A stretch of DNA of 64,000 bases, from the NCBI GenBank assembly GCA_947167455.1, contig CAMVIB010000003.1:1-64000 (forward strand), read 5' to 3'. Shown one piece after another: positions 21,881 to 33,461 of the stretch. Within the stretch, counting starts at the first letter, position 1; every line of letters starts with the position of its first letter. This DNA is from an uncultured Prevotellaceae bacterium. Its GTDB lineage: Bacteria > Bacteroidota > Bacteroidia > Bacteroidales > Bacteroidaceae. The notes beneath the pieces were generated by a model. The model worked only from the letters and a program-made list of their open reading frames with translations. It was not told the origin of the DNA and made no database searches. The translations under genes and the position numbers were made by a program.

Positions 21881-21927
21881 CCGCAGACACGGTTCTACGC
21901 AGGTCATGCGAAGAACCGTGTCTGCGG
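21881..21927. repeat. 16-bp perfect inverted repeat (hairpin)
   Basis: 21881-21896 ccgcagacacggttct vs 21912-21927 agaaccgtgtctgcgg. Confidence 0.85.
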
Positions 21928-22030
21928 CTACGGCTATTGAGAGGAGACAGGTTTGCAGTCCTTACGGTAATTACGGGCTTTGAGGATGGCGTGAGTTCAT
22001 GATGTAGGAGATTCGTCATCTTCCCCAGAA

Positions 22031-22150
22031 GGGTTCACCTGCATCGCCTGGAAGATTCACCTGCATCGCCTGGAGGGTTCACCTGCATCGCCTGGAGGAT
22101 TCACCTGCATCGCCTGGAAGATTCACCTGCATCGCCTGGAAGATTCGCTT
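22031..22150 (+). repeat. 22-bp tandem repeat array A (ttcacctgcatcgcctggaaga)
   Basis: Unit starts at 22034 and 22056, continuing at 22-bp steps. Confidence 0.95.
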
Positions 22151-22152
22151 GT

Positions 22153-22232
22153 CCCACGTTCGTGGGATGATTAGCCCACGTTCGTGGGACGATTAGCCCA
22201 CGTTCGTGGGACAATGCGCCCACGTTCGTGGG
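22153..22232. repeat. 22-bp tandem repeat array B with palindromic core cccacgttcgtggg
   Basis: Cores at 22153, 22175, 22197, 22219. Confidence 0.95.
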
Positions 22233-22241
22233 CTAAGTTAA

Positions 22242-22350
22242 TCCTCTTGGGGATGTTAGTGAAACCTCTTGGGGATGCATGTGAAACCTCTTGGGGATGC
22301 ATGTGAAACCTCTTGGGGATGCATGTGAAACCTCTTGGGGATGCATGTGC
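22242..22350 (-). repeat. 22-bp tandem repeat array C (cctcttggggatgcatgtgaaa)
   Basis: About 5 units; reverse complement resembles array A. Confidence 0.95.
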
Positions 22351-22550
22351 AGCCGGAGTGGGGAACGCAGAGCGGGTCATACCAACCATAGTGACGGGCA
22401 TGACCGCGCGCCCCGTGTGCCCGCCCCAGCATAGAGGTGTCGAAGCTACGGCGGGTTGAGCGCAGGCTGTAAATTTCGGAGCGTGCGCAAGTTGAATAAT
22501 CGGATTTCTTGTTGCGAAAAGACAAGAAAATGAAAAATATCAAGTAAAAG

Positions 22551-22582
22551 TTTGGCAGTTACAGGCAAATGACATACCTTTG
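22551..22582 (+). promoter_or_regulatory. Promoter TTTG-N20-TAccTTTG upstream of greA
   Basis: tttg 22551-22554, tacctttg 22575-22582. Confidence 0.75.
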
Positions 22583-22750
22583 CGGTCGCAAAACGACAAA
22601 AGAAGGGTTCCGTTACACTGTTCGGAGCTCTTCTCTAATTATGTCAGAAGCAACATTAACACACCACCTAATCCAAGTACACAGACACGTACTGCAAGAC
22701 TAACAAGCCGACACCTATCGTCAAATCCTAAAAAAACACTAAATAAAATA

Positions 22751-23221
22751 ATGGCTTACATGACACAAAAGGGCTACGACAAGCTCGTGGCCGAACTCCA
22801 ACGTTTAGAATCCGTGGAGCGCCCCAAGGCATCCGCGGCCATTGCCGAAGCTCGCGACAAGGGCGACCTTAGCGAGAACGCCGAATACGACGCCGCCAAG
22901 GAGGCACAGTCGCTGCTCGAGATTAAGATCACACAGCTGAAGGCCACCATCGGAGAGGCCAAGATCATCGACACAAGCAAGCTCAGTGCCGAGACGGTGC
23001 AGATATTGTGCAAGGTGAAGCTGAAGAATGTTAAGAACAATGCCATCATGACATACACCATCGTGTCGGAGACAGAGGCCAACCTTCGTGAGGGCAAGAT
23101 CAGCATCAAGACACCCATAGCACAGGGCCTGCTCGGAAAGAAAGTCGGCGACGTGGCCGAGATACGCGTGCCACAGGGCATCATTAACCTCGAAATCCTC
23201 GACATCTCATTCGAAGAATAA
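22751..23221 (+). CDS. greA: Transcription elongation factor GreA
   Basis: MAYMTQKGYDKLVAELQRLESVERPKASAAIAEARDKGDLSENAEYDAAKEAQ. Confidence 0.95.
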   Translation: MAYMTQKGYDKLVAELQRLESVERPKASAAIAEARDKGDLSENAEYDAAKEAQSLLEIKITQLKATIGEAKIIDTSKLSAETVQILCKVKLKNVKNNAIMTYTIVSETEANLREGKISIKTPIAQGLLGKKVGDVAEIRVPQGIINLEILDISFEE

Positions 23222-23279
23222 GCGCCGCACGCTGACGCACCGGCTAAATATAACCCACCTATAAACGATAATTTCAGAC

Positions 23280-23681
23280 ATGTCTATTTTCAGCAAGATA
23301 GCAGCCGGCGAGATACCATCGTACTGCTGCGCCCAGAACGACGAGTTCTACGCATTCCTTGACATCAACCCGCTCGCAAAAGGTCACACACTGGTGATAC
23401 CACGCCGGGAGGTGGATTATATCTTCGACCTCACCGACGAAGAGCTGGGACGCATGCATATCTTCGCCGCTCACGTGGCGCGTGCCATGAAGAGCGTAAT
23501 CCCATGCGTGAAGGTCGGCGTGGCTGTGCTCGGACTCGAAGTGCCGCACGCTCACATACACCTCGTGCCGATGCAGAGCGAGCGCGACATGCTCTTCTCC
23601 AACCCGAAGCTGCAACTTACCGCCGACGAGATGGCCGGCATAGCCCAAGCCATACGCGACGCCTTCGACAGAGCGGAATGA
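23280..23681 (+). CDS. HIT family protein
   Basis: MSIFSKIAAGEIPSYCCAQNDEFYAFLDINPLAKGHTLVIPRREVD; HAHIHLVP. Confidence 0.95.
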   Translation: MSIFSKIAAGEIPSYCCAQNDEFYAFLDINPLAKGHTLVIPRREVDYIFDLTDEELGRMHIFAAHVARAMKSVIPCVKVGVAVLGLEVPHAHIHLVPMQSERDMLFSNPKLQLTADEMAGIAQAIRDAFDRAE

Positions 23682-23738
23682 CACTGCCCGCCGCCAATGG
23701 CGGCAGCAACGAGGCGGCCAAATCTCATAAGAAGCCCC

Positions 23739-23791
23739 GCAGGGGTGGCTCATCACTTTCCTATGTGATGAGCCACCCCTGCTTCTTTTTT
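23739..23791 (+). terminator. Rho-independent terminator, 18-bp stem
   Basis: gcaggggtggctcatcac - tttcctat - gtgatgagccacccctgc ttctttttt. Confidence 0.92.
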
Positions 23792-23973
23792 AGGTGGGTT
23801 CTATAAATTAGCTTTGAATTGCTCTTAGGCTATTTCCGAACAGATTTTGTTTCAAGGCCGCCGGGGCGTAGCGGGCTACGTCCCAAGAACTTGGAGCAAA
23901 AGATGCCGGAAAGAGGCAAGAGCAAACAAAGATAATTCATAGAGAATTTATTAATTAATAGAACACACCTTTA

Positions 23974-24223
23974 ATGATTATCCGCAATCGTACCACCAAG
24001 ACGCTGGAAGCGTCTCCTCTCAATAACCGGGGGTGCGCAGTACCCCCGGATAGGGACAAAAAGGGGAACATCGACCCTGAAGGGGTCGCCCATTACGCTG
24101 TTCGGGCACTCTTTCAGAGTGCTTGCCTCTATAGAGCTTGTTATCCGGGGGTGCTCGCTACGCTCGTACCCTCGGTTACCAAAGCGAAGACCGCGTTGCG
24201 GTCTCTTTGGTGGTATGATTGCG
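23974..24223. mobile_element. MITE-like palindromic element, copy 1 (right end degenerate)
   Basis: Near-identical to 28849-29108 over most of its length; left TIR intact. Confidence 0.8.
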
Positions 24224-24259
24224 ATGTATGCCTTGTAGGTCAGGCCCCCGAAGGGCTGG

Positions 24260-24709
24260 CTAATCACAGCCAGGGGTGTGAGTCCTACGGCCCATGAGGC
24301 ACGCCCCAGCAAGTCCCACGACATTGCCGATGCCCACGCCGATGGCATTGGCAGCAAGGTCGAGCCATTCGCCGGAGCGATATGTCGTGGCATACGCCTG
24401 GAGCAGTTCGAGCACGCCGCTCATCGCCAACGGCATAAGCGCCATACGCACCAGCAACGGCACGACATCAGAGGATGACAGCCGGCAGCCTGAAGCCCGC
24501 TGCACACGGAGCCACTCGGCCCACATCACGGCAACGAACCCGGCATACATCAAGAAGTGAGCCCATTTGTCGCCGATACCAGCATCCTGAACAATCTTCA
24601 GCTCGCCTATCGGCGCGAGCGACAGGAACCATATTGCGAAGCACGTCAGGAGGCTCAACGGGTATCGGAAAGCTACTTTTTTCAGACAAAATGCATCCAT
24701 ATAATACAT
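24260..24709 (-). CDS. VanZ-like family protein
   Basis: LAPIGELKIVQDAGIGDKWAHFLMYAGF ... LELLQAYATTYRSGEWLDLAANAIGVGIG. Confidence 0.82.
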   Translation of the reverse strand: MYYMDAFCLKKVAFRYPLSLLTCFAIWFLSLAPIGELKIVQDAGIGDKWAHFLMYAGFVAVMWAEWLRVQRASGCRLSSSDVVPLLVRMALMPLAMSGVLELLQAYATTYRSGEWLDLAANAIGVGIGNVVGLAGACLMGRRTHTPGCD

Positions 24710-24727
24710 ATTTATAGTTTTTGGGCG

Positions 24728-24735
24728 CAAAAGTA
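24728..24735 (-). promoter_or_regulatory. -7 box TACTTTTG for vanZ-like gene
   Basis: + strand caaaagta. Confidence 0.55.
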
Positions 24736-24748
24736 CAATAATAATTCG

Positions 24749-24756
24749 TAACTTTG
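24749..24756 (+). promoter_or_regulatory. -7 box TAACTTTG for SNF transporter 1
   Basis: taactttg, 10 nt before ATG 24766. Confidence 0.55.
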
Positions 24757-24765
24757 CCGCAAGAT

Positions 24766-26124
24766 ATGGAAAAAAGAGCAAATTTCGGCAGCAAGTTAGG
24801 CATTATTCTTGCCGCAGCGGGCTCGGCAGTGGGCCTGGGCAACGTCTGGCGCTTTCCTACCGAGGTAGGTGCCAACGGCGGGGCAGCGTTCATACTGATA
24901 TATGTCCTGTGTGTGCTCGTGCTGGGCGTGCCGCTCATGGTGGCGGAGTTCATCATCGGTCGCCACACCCACAAGAACACCGCCGACGCATATCGTCAGC
25001 TCGCGCCAGGAACGGCGTGGGTGTTTCAGGGCTATCTCGGAGTCTTCACCTCATGGTTCATACTGTGCTACTATGCCGTCGTAGCCGGCTGGACGCTCAA
25101 ATATCTCATGGAGAGCGCACTCGGCGAAGTGGCACATATCAGCGAATCCACAGCTTACTTCGAGGCCTTCACCTCACACCCGCTGATACCGCTGGGCTAC
25201 ATGGCAGCATCGATGATGATGTGCCACCTCGTCATCGTGCGCGGCGTGCAGGGAGGCATAGAGCGCTCGTCGAAACTCATGATGCCTATGCTGCTGGTAA
25301 TAATGTTTGTGCTCGTGGCCACATCCGTCACCATGCCGGGGGCTGAGAGTGGGGTGGCATTCCTCCTGCGGCCCGATTTCTCAAAGATTACGGCCGACGT
25401 CGTGCTCAGTGCCATGGGGCAGGCCTTCTTCTCGCTGAGCATTGCCATGGGATGTCTCTGCACCTATGCCAGCTATTTCACCGACGATGCCAAGCTTGTG
25501 AAGACGGCAGGCAGCGTGGCGCTCATCGATACGCTTGTGGCCATCATGTCGGGATTCGTGATTTTCCCTGCCGTGTTCAGCGTGACGGGCGTGGCACCCG
25601 ATGCCGGGCCGGGGCTGGTGTTCATCACGCTGCCCAAGGTGTTCCAGGCTGCCTTTACCGACGTGCCATGGCTCGGAGCCGCCTTTGCCTTCATGTTCTA
25701 CCTGCTGCTCTTCCTCGCGGCGCTGACGAGCATGATGTCCATCCACGAGCCCCCGACGGCGTTCCTCATAGAGCGCTTCCGCATCTCGCGACACACGGCG
25801 ACGGGCATCGTCACGGCATCCGTCATCGCCGTGGGCACGCTGTGCTCGCTCTCCTTCGGGCCTCTGCGCGACGTCCGCCCGCTCTTCGGCATGACGTTCT
25901 TCGACTTCTTCGACTTCGTGTCGGCCAAGATATTCCTGCCCGTGGGAGGCATCATCATTGCTCTCTTCACCGGCTGGCGGCTCGACCGCGCCATCATCAC
26001 GGCCCAGCTCACCAACAACGGCACACAGCCCGTGCCGGAGGCTCTCCTCAAGGCCTTCGTCTTCTTCATGAAATGGGTTGCGCCCATCGCCATTACCTTA
26101 ATCTTCGTCTATGAACTCAGATAG
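24766..26124 (+). CDS. Sodium-dependent transporter (SNF/NSS family), copy 1
   Basis: FGSKLGIILAAAGSAVGLGNVWRFPTEVGANGGAAFILIY. Confidence 0.95.
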   Translation: MEKRANFGSKLGIILAAAGSAVGLGNVWRFPTEVGANGGAAFILIYVLCVLVLGVPLMVAEFIIGRHTHKNTADAYRQLAPGTAWVFQGYLGVFTSWFILCYYAVVAGWTLKYLMESALGEVAHISESTAYFEAFTSHPLIPLGYMAASMMMCHLVIVRGVQGGIERSSKLMMPMLLVIMFVLVATSVTMPGAESGVAFLLRPDFSKITADVVLSAMGQAFFSLSIAMGCLCTYASYFTDDAKLVKTAGSVALIDTLVAIMSGFVIFPAVFSVTGVAPDAGPGLVFITLPKVFQAAFTDVPWLGAAFAFMFYLLLFLAALTSMMSIHEPPTAFLIERFRISRHTATGIVTASVIAVGTLCSLSFGPLRDVRPLFGMTFFDFFDFVSAKIFLPVGGIIIALFTGWRLDRAIITAQLTNNGTQPVPEALLKAFVFFMKWVAPIAITLIFVYELR

Positions 26125-27553
26125 CAATAACCGTAATGCCGGGCAGACGGACGCCGCCGGCGCCCATCGCGGCAACTTCAAGTCGCGACTCGGCATCGTG
26201 CTGGCCACGGCAGGCTCGGCAGTGGGTCTTGGCAACATCTGGCGCTTCCCCGTGGAGACAGGCCAGCACGGAGGCGCGGCTTTCATCATGCTCTACCTCG
26301 CGTGCGTCATCCTGCTCGGAGTGCCGATGATGGTGGCCGAGTTCATCATCGGGCGGCGCACGCACGCCGACATCGCCACGGCCTACGAACGGCTGGTGCG
26401 CGAGAACCCGCGCGACACACGCCTCTCGCGCCTCGCGCCCTCACTATGGCCCGTCACGGGCTATGCCGGCATGGTATGCGTCACGCTCATCCTGAGCTAC
26501 TACAGCGTCGTGGCGGGCTGGATTCTGAAGTATGCCGTCGATGGCCTCATGGGGCGACTCACGTCCCTTGGCGACGAGTCGGCATATTTTGCCGAGTTCA
26601 GCTCATCAACACTGCCGCCACTGCTCTATACACTGGCTTTCCTGCTCGCCACGCACATGGTAATCGTGCGCGGGGTGCAGAACGGCATAGAGCGCATCTC
26701 GAAGCTCCTCATGCCGCTGCTGCTCGTCCTCATGTTCGTAATGGCATTCGGGAGCCTCACAATGCCAGGCGCCACCGACGGCCTGCTCTTCCTGCTACGA
26801 CCCGACTTCTCAAAGCTGACACCCGAGACGGCACTCAGTGCTCTGGGGCAGGCTTTCTTCTCGCTAAGCATCGCCATCGGCTGCCTGAGCACCTACGCCA
26901 GCTATTTCAAGCAGGATGTACCATTGGTGAAGACGGCGGCCAACGTCGTGGGCGTTGACACCATGGTGGCTGTCGTCAGCGGCTTCATCATCTTCCCGGC
27001 GGTGTTCAGCGTGCAGGGCGTGCAGCCTGATGCCGGCCCGGGGCTGGTGTTCATAACACTGCCCGACATCTTCGAGCGACTCTTTGCACACACACCCGTC
27101 GTGGGATATGTCTTCGCACTCATGTTCTACCTGTTGCTCGTGCTCGCGGCGCTCACAAGCACCATCTCCATGCACGAGGAGGTGACGGCTTTCTTATGCG
27201 ACAGATACCACATCCCGCGCCGACACGCCGCTTCCATCATGACAGCAACGTCCATGGTGCTCGGAGCGCTCTGCGCACTGTCGTTCGGGCCGTTGGCAGG
27301 GTTCAAGCCCTTCTTCGGCAGAGGGTTCTTCGATGCCTTCAACGATGTCACCGCACAGTGGATTATGCCTCTCTCGGGCATCGTGCTGAGCTTCTTCGTA
27401 GGATGGCGGCTGCCGCGCGCTCTCGTCGAGGAGGAGCTGACGAACCACGGGACACTCAAGATGCCACGTTTCATCGTGCCGACATTCCTCTTCCTCGTAC
27501 GCTATGTGACGCCTACAGCAATTGCTGCCATCTTCATCGGGCAACTCATGTAG
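26111..27553 (+). CDS. Sodium-dependent transporter (SNF/NSS family), copy 2
   Basis: FKSRLGIVLATAGSAVGLGNIWRFPVETGQHGGAAFIMLY; overlaps copy 1 by 14 nt. Confidence 0.95.
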   Translation: MNSDSNNRNAGQTDAAGAHRGNFKSRLGIVLATAGSAVGLGNIWRFPVETGQHGGAAFIMLYLACVILLGVPMMVAEFIIGRRTHADIATAYERLVRENPRDTRLSRLAPSLWPVTGYAGMVCVTLILSYYSVVAGWILKYAVDGLMGRLTSLGDESAYFAEFSSSTLPPLLYTLAFLLATHMVIVRGVQNGIERISKLLMPLLLVLMFVMAFGSLTMPGATDGLLFLLRPDFSKLTPETALSALGQAFFSLSIAIGCLSTYASYFKQDVPLVKTAANVVGVDTMVAVVSGFIIFPAVFSVQGVQPDAGPGLVFITLPDIFERLFAHTPVVGYVFALMFYLLLVLAALTSTISMHEEVTAFLCDRYHIPRRHAASIMTATSMVLGALCALSFGPLAGFKPFFGRGFFDAFNDVTAQWIMPLSGIVLSFFVGWRLPRALVEEELTNHGTLKMPRFIVPTFLFLVRYVTPTAIAAIFIGQLM

Positions 27554-27608
27554 GCGACACATCCGCCAAGACGTCTGAAAACGCCCTTTACAACTATACG
27601 TTCCTGCC

Positions 27609-28634
27609 ATGAACATACCACGAGCCGACCTCAGGGCACTGACAATCTTCGCCACCATATTCGGTACGGCGGCAATGACGCTGCTCATCGACAAGCTGTT
27701 TCTCAGACCCGACACGCGCGCCTTTGCCATCGACTCAGTATATATCGACTCGGCAGATGCTATCATCAGTGATGCCGCATACCTTGACACGGCCTACCGT
27801 CGCAGCTACGGCAGGACAAAGGGGTCGAGGGCATCTGACAGGCAGACCTACGCCACGCCGTCGATTCGCGTGGAGACCTTCGACTTCGACCCAAACACAG
27901 CGGACTCCACGACACTGCTCAGGCTCGGGCTGTCGCCATGGCAGGTGAAAGCCATATACACCTACCGCGCCCGCAACGGGAGATACCACAGGGCAGAGGA
28001 TTTCAAACGCGTGCCGGGCATGACGCCAGAGACATACAACAGGCTCGCACCGCATATTCGCATCGGCGAGGCTTTCAGACTCTACAGCGATATGTATCAC
28101 GACGCCGACGCCAGCGGCGAGGATCGGGCCGCCGGCGGTGACAGCCATAGAGGCGACACCATTCACGCCAGGTCAGACGGCAGAGACTCTGATGCCGTGC
28201 CGTCAACCCGCGAACTCTTACCACCGCGGGAAAAGTTCCGCGAACTCATAACACTCGACCTCAACACCGTTGACACCACGACACTGAAGAAGGTACCGGG
28301 AATAGCGTCGTACCGCGCACGCAAGATCGTTGAATACAGGGAACGGCTCGGCGGCTTCGCCAGCGTAGATCAGCTCTCCGAAATCGGAGACGTCATTCCC
28401 GACGAGCTGAAACTGTGGTTTACGGTGGAGACGCCCATCATCAGGCCACTGAACATTAACTCCGACGACAGCCGCACTCTCTCACGCCATCCATACATCA
28501 GCTACAGGCAGGCGCGAGCCATCATCCAGTACCGCAAGACATACGGCAGGATATCATCGCTCAGCGACCTCTCGCTGCTCGAGGACTTCACAGAGGCCGA
28601 CATACGACGCCTCACGCCATACATCACCTTCTGA
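27609..28634 (+). CDS. Helix-hairpin-helix (ComEA-like) protein
   Basis: Repeated HhH motifs: FDPNTADSTTLLRLGLSPWQVKAIYTYRARNGRY; LDLNTVDTTTLKKVPGIASYRARKIVEYRERLGGF. Confidence 0.9.
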   Translation: MNIPRADLRALTIFATIFGTAAMTLLIDKLFLRPDTRAFAIDSVYIDSADAIISDAAYLDTAYRRSYGRTKGSRASDRQTYATPSIRVETFDFDPNTADSTTLLRLGLSPWQVKAIYTYRARNGRYHRAEDFKRVPGMTPETYNRLAPHIRIGEAFRLYSDMYHDADASGEDRAAGGDSHRGDTIHARSDGRDSDAVPSTRELLPPREKFRELITLDLNTVDTTTLKKVPGIASYRARKIVEYRERLGGFASVDQLSEIGDVIPDELKLWFTVETPIIRPLNINSDDSRTLSRHPYISYRQARAIIQYRKTYGRISSLSDLSLLEDFTEADIRRLTPYITF

Positions 28635-28848
28635 ACATTGCAGCTTGTGTCCGTCACAGGACGCATTTCGCTCACACCCATAGTTTCATATATCATTGTT
28701 TGTGCGTACCGCCCTGACCACACATCATCTTTGATGGGCTCAACCGCCAGACGATCGATGTGGATCATTGGCAAGCTGGGCTCAAACGTTACTGACGCTG
28801 GCCGCGATGTCGCTTCCTGAGGCTACCCCGGCTATGAACGTTAATCTT

Positions 28849-29108
28849 AATGATTATCCGCAATCGTACCACCAAGACGCTGGAAGCGTCTCCTCTCAAT
28901 AACCGGGGGTGCGCAGTACCCCCGGATAGGGACAAAAAGGGGAACATCGACCCTGAAGGGGTCGCCCATTACGCTGTTCGGGCACTCTTTCAGAGTGCTT
29001 GCCTCTATAGAGCTTGTTATCCGGGGGTGCTCGCTACGCTCGTACCCTCGGTTATTGAGCGAAGACCGCGTTGCGGTCTCTTTGGTGGTACGATTGCGGA
29101 TAATCATT
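28849..29108. mobile_element. MITE-like palindromic element, copy 2, with perfect 27-bp TIRs
   Basis: aatgattatccgcaatcgtaccaccaa at left; exact reverse complement at right; internal nested hairpins. Confidence 0.85.
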
Positions 29109-29109
29109 T

Positions 29110-29276
29110 AACCCAGATCGGTCATTAGAGTTATGATGATAACCGTTGTTATTTTTAATCAGATGCCTTGTCGTTTTTGAGGGCGCAATGGGGTTCCATT
29201 GTAACCGAAAAACGATAAGACAGATGAAAAAAAGAATAATGGTTGGCGCGTAACGGTCTAATGACCGATCTGGGTT
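29110..29276. repeat. Nested palindromic element with 19-bp arms
   Basis: 29110-29128 aacccagatcggtcattag vs 29258-29276 ctaatgaccgatctgggtt; inner arms cttgtcgttttt/aaaaacgataag and caatgg-ggtt-ccattg. Confidence 0.85.
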
Positions 29277-29309
29277 TAATCTTTTGTGTGGTGTCTGTCG
29301 CGGCGCCGC

Positions 29310-30770
29310 CTACTCGCTGATGGTGTAGCCTGCGATGCGGGCCATGGCGGGAGCTATCTCGATGTTGTCGATGCGGCCCTGGAAGACCTCCGTGCCGGGT
29401 CCCACGGCATAGACAGGCACGTAGCCGTTGCTGTGGCCGCCGCTGGCCCAGCTGATGAGTGCCACCTCGGAGAGGATGTGCTTGACAGTCTCGCACATGT
29501 CGCTGATGCGTGCCTTGACATCGTCGTCGGCCTTCTTGCGGGCAGCGACGTCGGCATCACCGGGCAGGGCGTTGACAGCCGTCATGGCCTTCTCAACGTT
29601 GTTCCAGCGGCCGTTGAGGCGTTGCTGCTGCTTCTCGTCGAGGGTGATGCCGGAGCCGAAGCCCATCTCGGCCTTGAGCACCTTATCCACAGCGGCACGG
29701 GTGAACTTCTTGGGCGAGCGCTTGTACTGCTCCTTGAGCATCCACTTCAGCTCGTCGATGCTCTTGCGCTGGTAGCGCAGCAGGTCGGTGTGGAGCTCGT
29801 AGGGGCCACGGCCCATGACGAGGCCGCCCGTCTCGTGGTCGGCGGTGATGACGATGATGGTCTCGTCGGGATGTTGCTGGTAGAACTCGTAGGCCACCTT
29901 CACGGCCTTGTCCATGTCGAGCACCTCGTTGATGGCATTGCCGATGTCATTGCGATGGCAGGCATAGTCGATCATGCCGCCCTCGATCTGGAAGAAGAAG
30001 CCGTCCTTCTGTTTCGACATGAGGAAGTTGATTCCGGCGCGGGTGATCTGCTCCAGCGTCAGGTCGTCCTTCGTCTGGTCCAGGGCGTAGGGCAGGTGGT
30101 CGCTCTCGAGCTTCGCGTTCTGCTCGTCGGTCTGCAGGAGGATGAGCTTGTCGGCCTTGCGTCCGCGCCGCTCATAGTCTTTGTAGTTGCCAGTGACGAT
30201 GGTGTAGCCTGCCGCCTTGGCCAACTCGCGGAGGCTGGGCTCGCCAGCCTTGGTGTTTGGCGTGTGGAAGTCGCAGCCGGCGAAGAAGTCATAACCGCTG
30301 GCACAGAGGTCTTTGCCAAGCTCGTAGTACATCTGTCGGCTGGGCTGGTGGCCGTAGAAAGAGGCGGGGGTGGCGTGTGTGATGGCGACGGTGGTGGCCA
30401 CGCCCACGGCCTTGCCGGACTGCTGTGCCCAGTAGGCGATGCTGGTGACGGGCGTCTCCAGGTCTTCGAGCACGCCGATGGCGCCGTTCTTGGTCTTCTT
30501 GCCACAGGCCAGGGCCGTGCCGCCGGCGGCGGAGTCGGTGACACCGTTGGTGGCGCTGTAGGTGTTCACCATTCCCACGACAGGGAAGCTGGCCATGCAG
30601 ATGGGTTCGAAGCCAATCTTGCCCTTGAGGGCGGCAAGGTATGTCTCCGTGACATTGATTTGGTTCACGCCCATACCGTCGCCGATGAAGTAGAACACAT
30701 ACTTCACCTCGGCCTGGGCCACGAGGGCGATGACAGCTGCCGTAAGCAGCGAGAGGAATCGTTTGGTCAT
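29310..30770 (-). CDS. Alkaline phosphatase
   Basis: YVFYFIGDGMGVNQINVTETY; VTDSAAGGTALACGKKTKNGAIG; TADHETGG. Confidence 0.95.
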   Translation of the reverse strand: MTKRFLSLLTAAVIALVAQAEVKYVFYFIGDGMGVNQINVTETYLAALKGKIGFEPICMASFPVVGMVNTYSATNGVTDSAAGGTALACGKKTKNGAIGVLEDLETPVTSIAYWAQQSGKAVGVATTVAITHATPASFYGHQPSRQMYYELGKDLCASGYDFFAGCDFHTPNTKAGEPSLRELAKAAGYTIVTGNYKDYERRGRKADKLILLQTDEQNAKLESDHLPYALDQTKDDLTLEQITRAGINFLMSKQKDGFFFQIEGGMIDYACHRNDIGNAINEVLDMDKAVKVAYEFYQQHPDETIIVITADHETGGLVMGRGPYELHTDLLRYQRKSIDELKWMLKEQYKRSPKKFTRAAVDKVLKAEMGFGSGITLDEKQQQRLNGRWNNVEKAMTAVNALPGDADVAARKKADDDVKARISDMCETVKHILSEVALISWASGGHSNGYVPVYAVGPGTEVFQGRIDNIEIAPAMARIAGYTISE

Positions 30771-30819
30771 AGCTATGATGATTTAGTGATTGATTTGATT
30801 GCTGGGGTTTATAGAGCTC

Positions 30820-31140
30820 TTCTTAGGGTTTCTAGGACTTCCTAGGGCTTCTAGGACTTCCTATGGCTTCTAGGGCTTCTAGGGCTTCCTAGGGCTTCCT
30901 AGGACTTCCTAGGACTTCCTAGGACTTCTAGGACTTCCTAGGGCTTCCTAGGACTTCCTAGGACTTCCTAGGGCTTCCTAGGGCTTCTAGGACTTCCTAG
31001 GACTTCTAGGACTTCCTAGGGCTTCTAGGACTTCCTAGGGCTTCCTAGGACTTCTAGGACTTCCTAGGGCTTCTAGGACTTCCTAGGACTTCCTAGGGCT
31101 TCTAGGGCTTCCTAGGACTTCCTAGGACTTCTAGGACTTC

Positions 31141-31143
<3 letters not shown>
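30820..31143. repeat. Tandem array of 9/10-bp units (cttcctagga / cttctagga / cttcctaggg)
   Basis: About 320 bp filling the alkaline phosphatase-malic enzyme gap. Confidence 0.95.
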
Positions 31144-33435
<2,292 letters not shown>

Positions 33436-33461
33436 TGTGTGTTATCGTTGTGTTGGTGTTA

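Noticed and set aside
22153-22232. Palindromic repeats with short gaps resembling a CRISPR array
   Set aside because: Gaps are only 8 nt, nearly identical, no unique spacers and no cas genes.
28847-29128. 86- and 92-aa ORFs MIIRNRTTK... on both strands (also at 23974)
   Set aside because: Both begin in the terminal inverted repeats of the MITE-like element; likely non-coding.
29286-30845. 519-aa + strand ORF antisense to alkaline phosphatase
   Set aside because: Shadow ORF; phosphatase active-site motifs on - strand.
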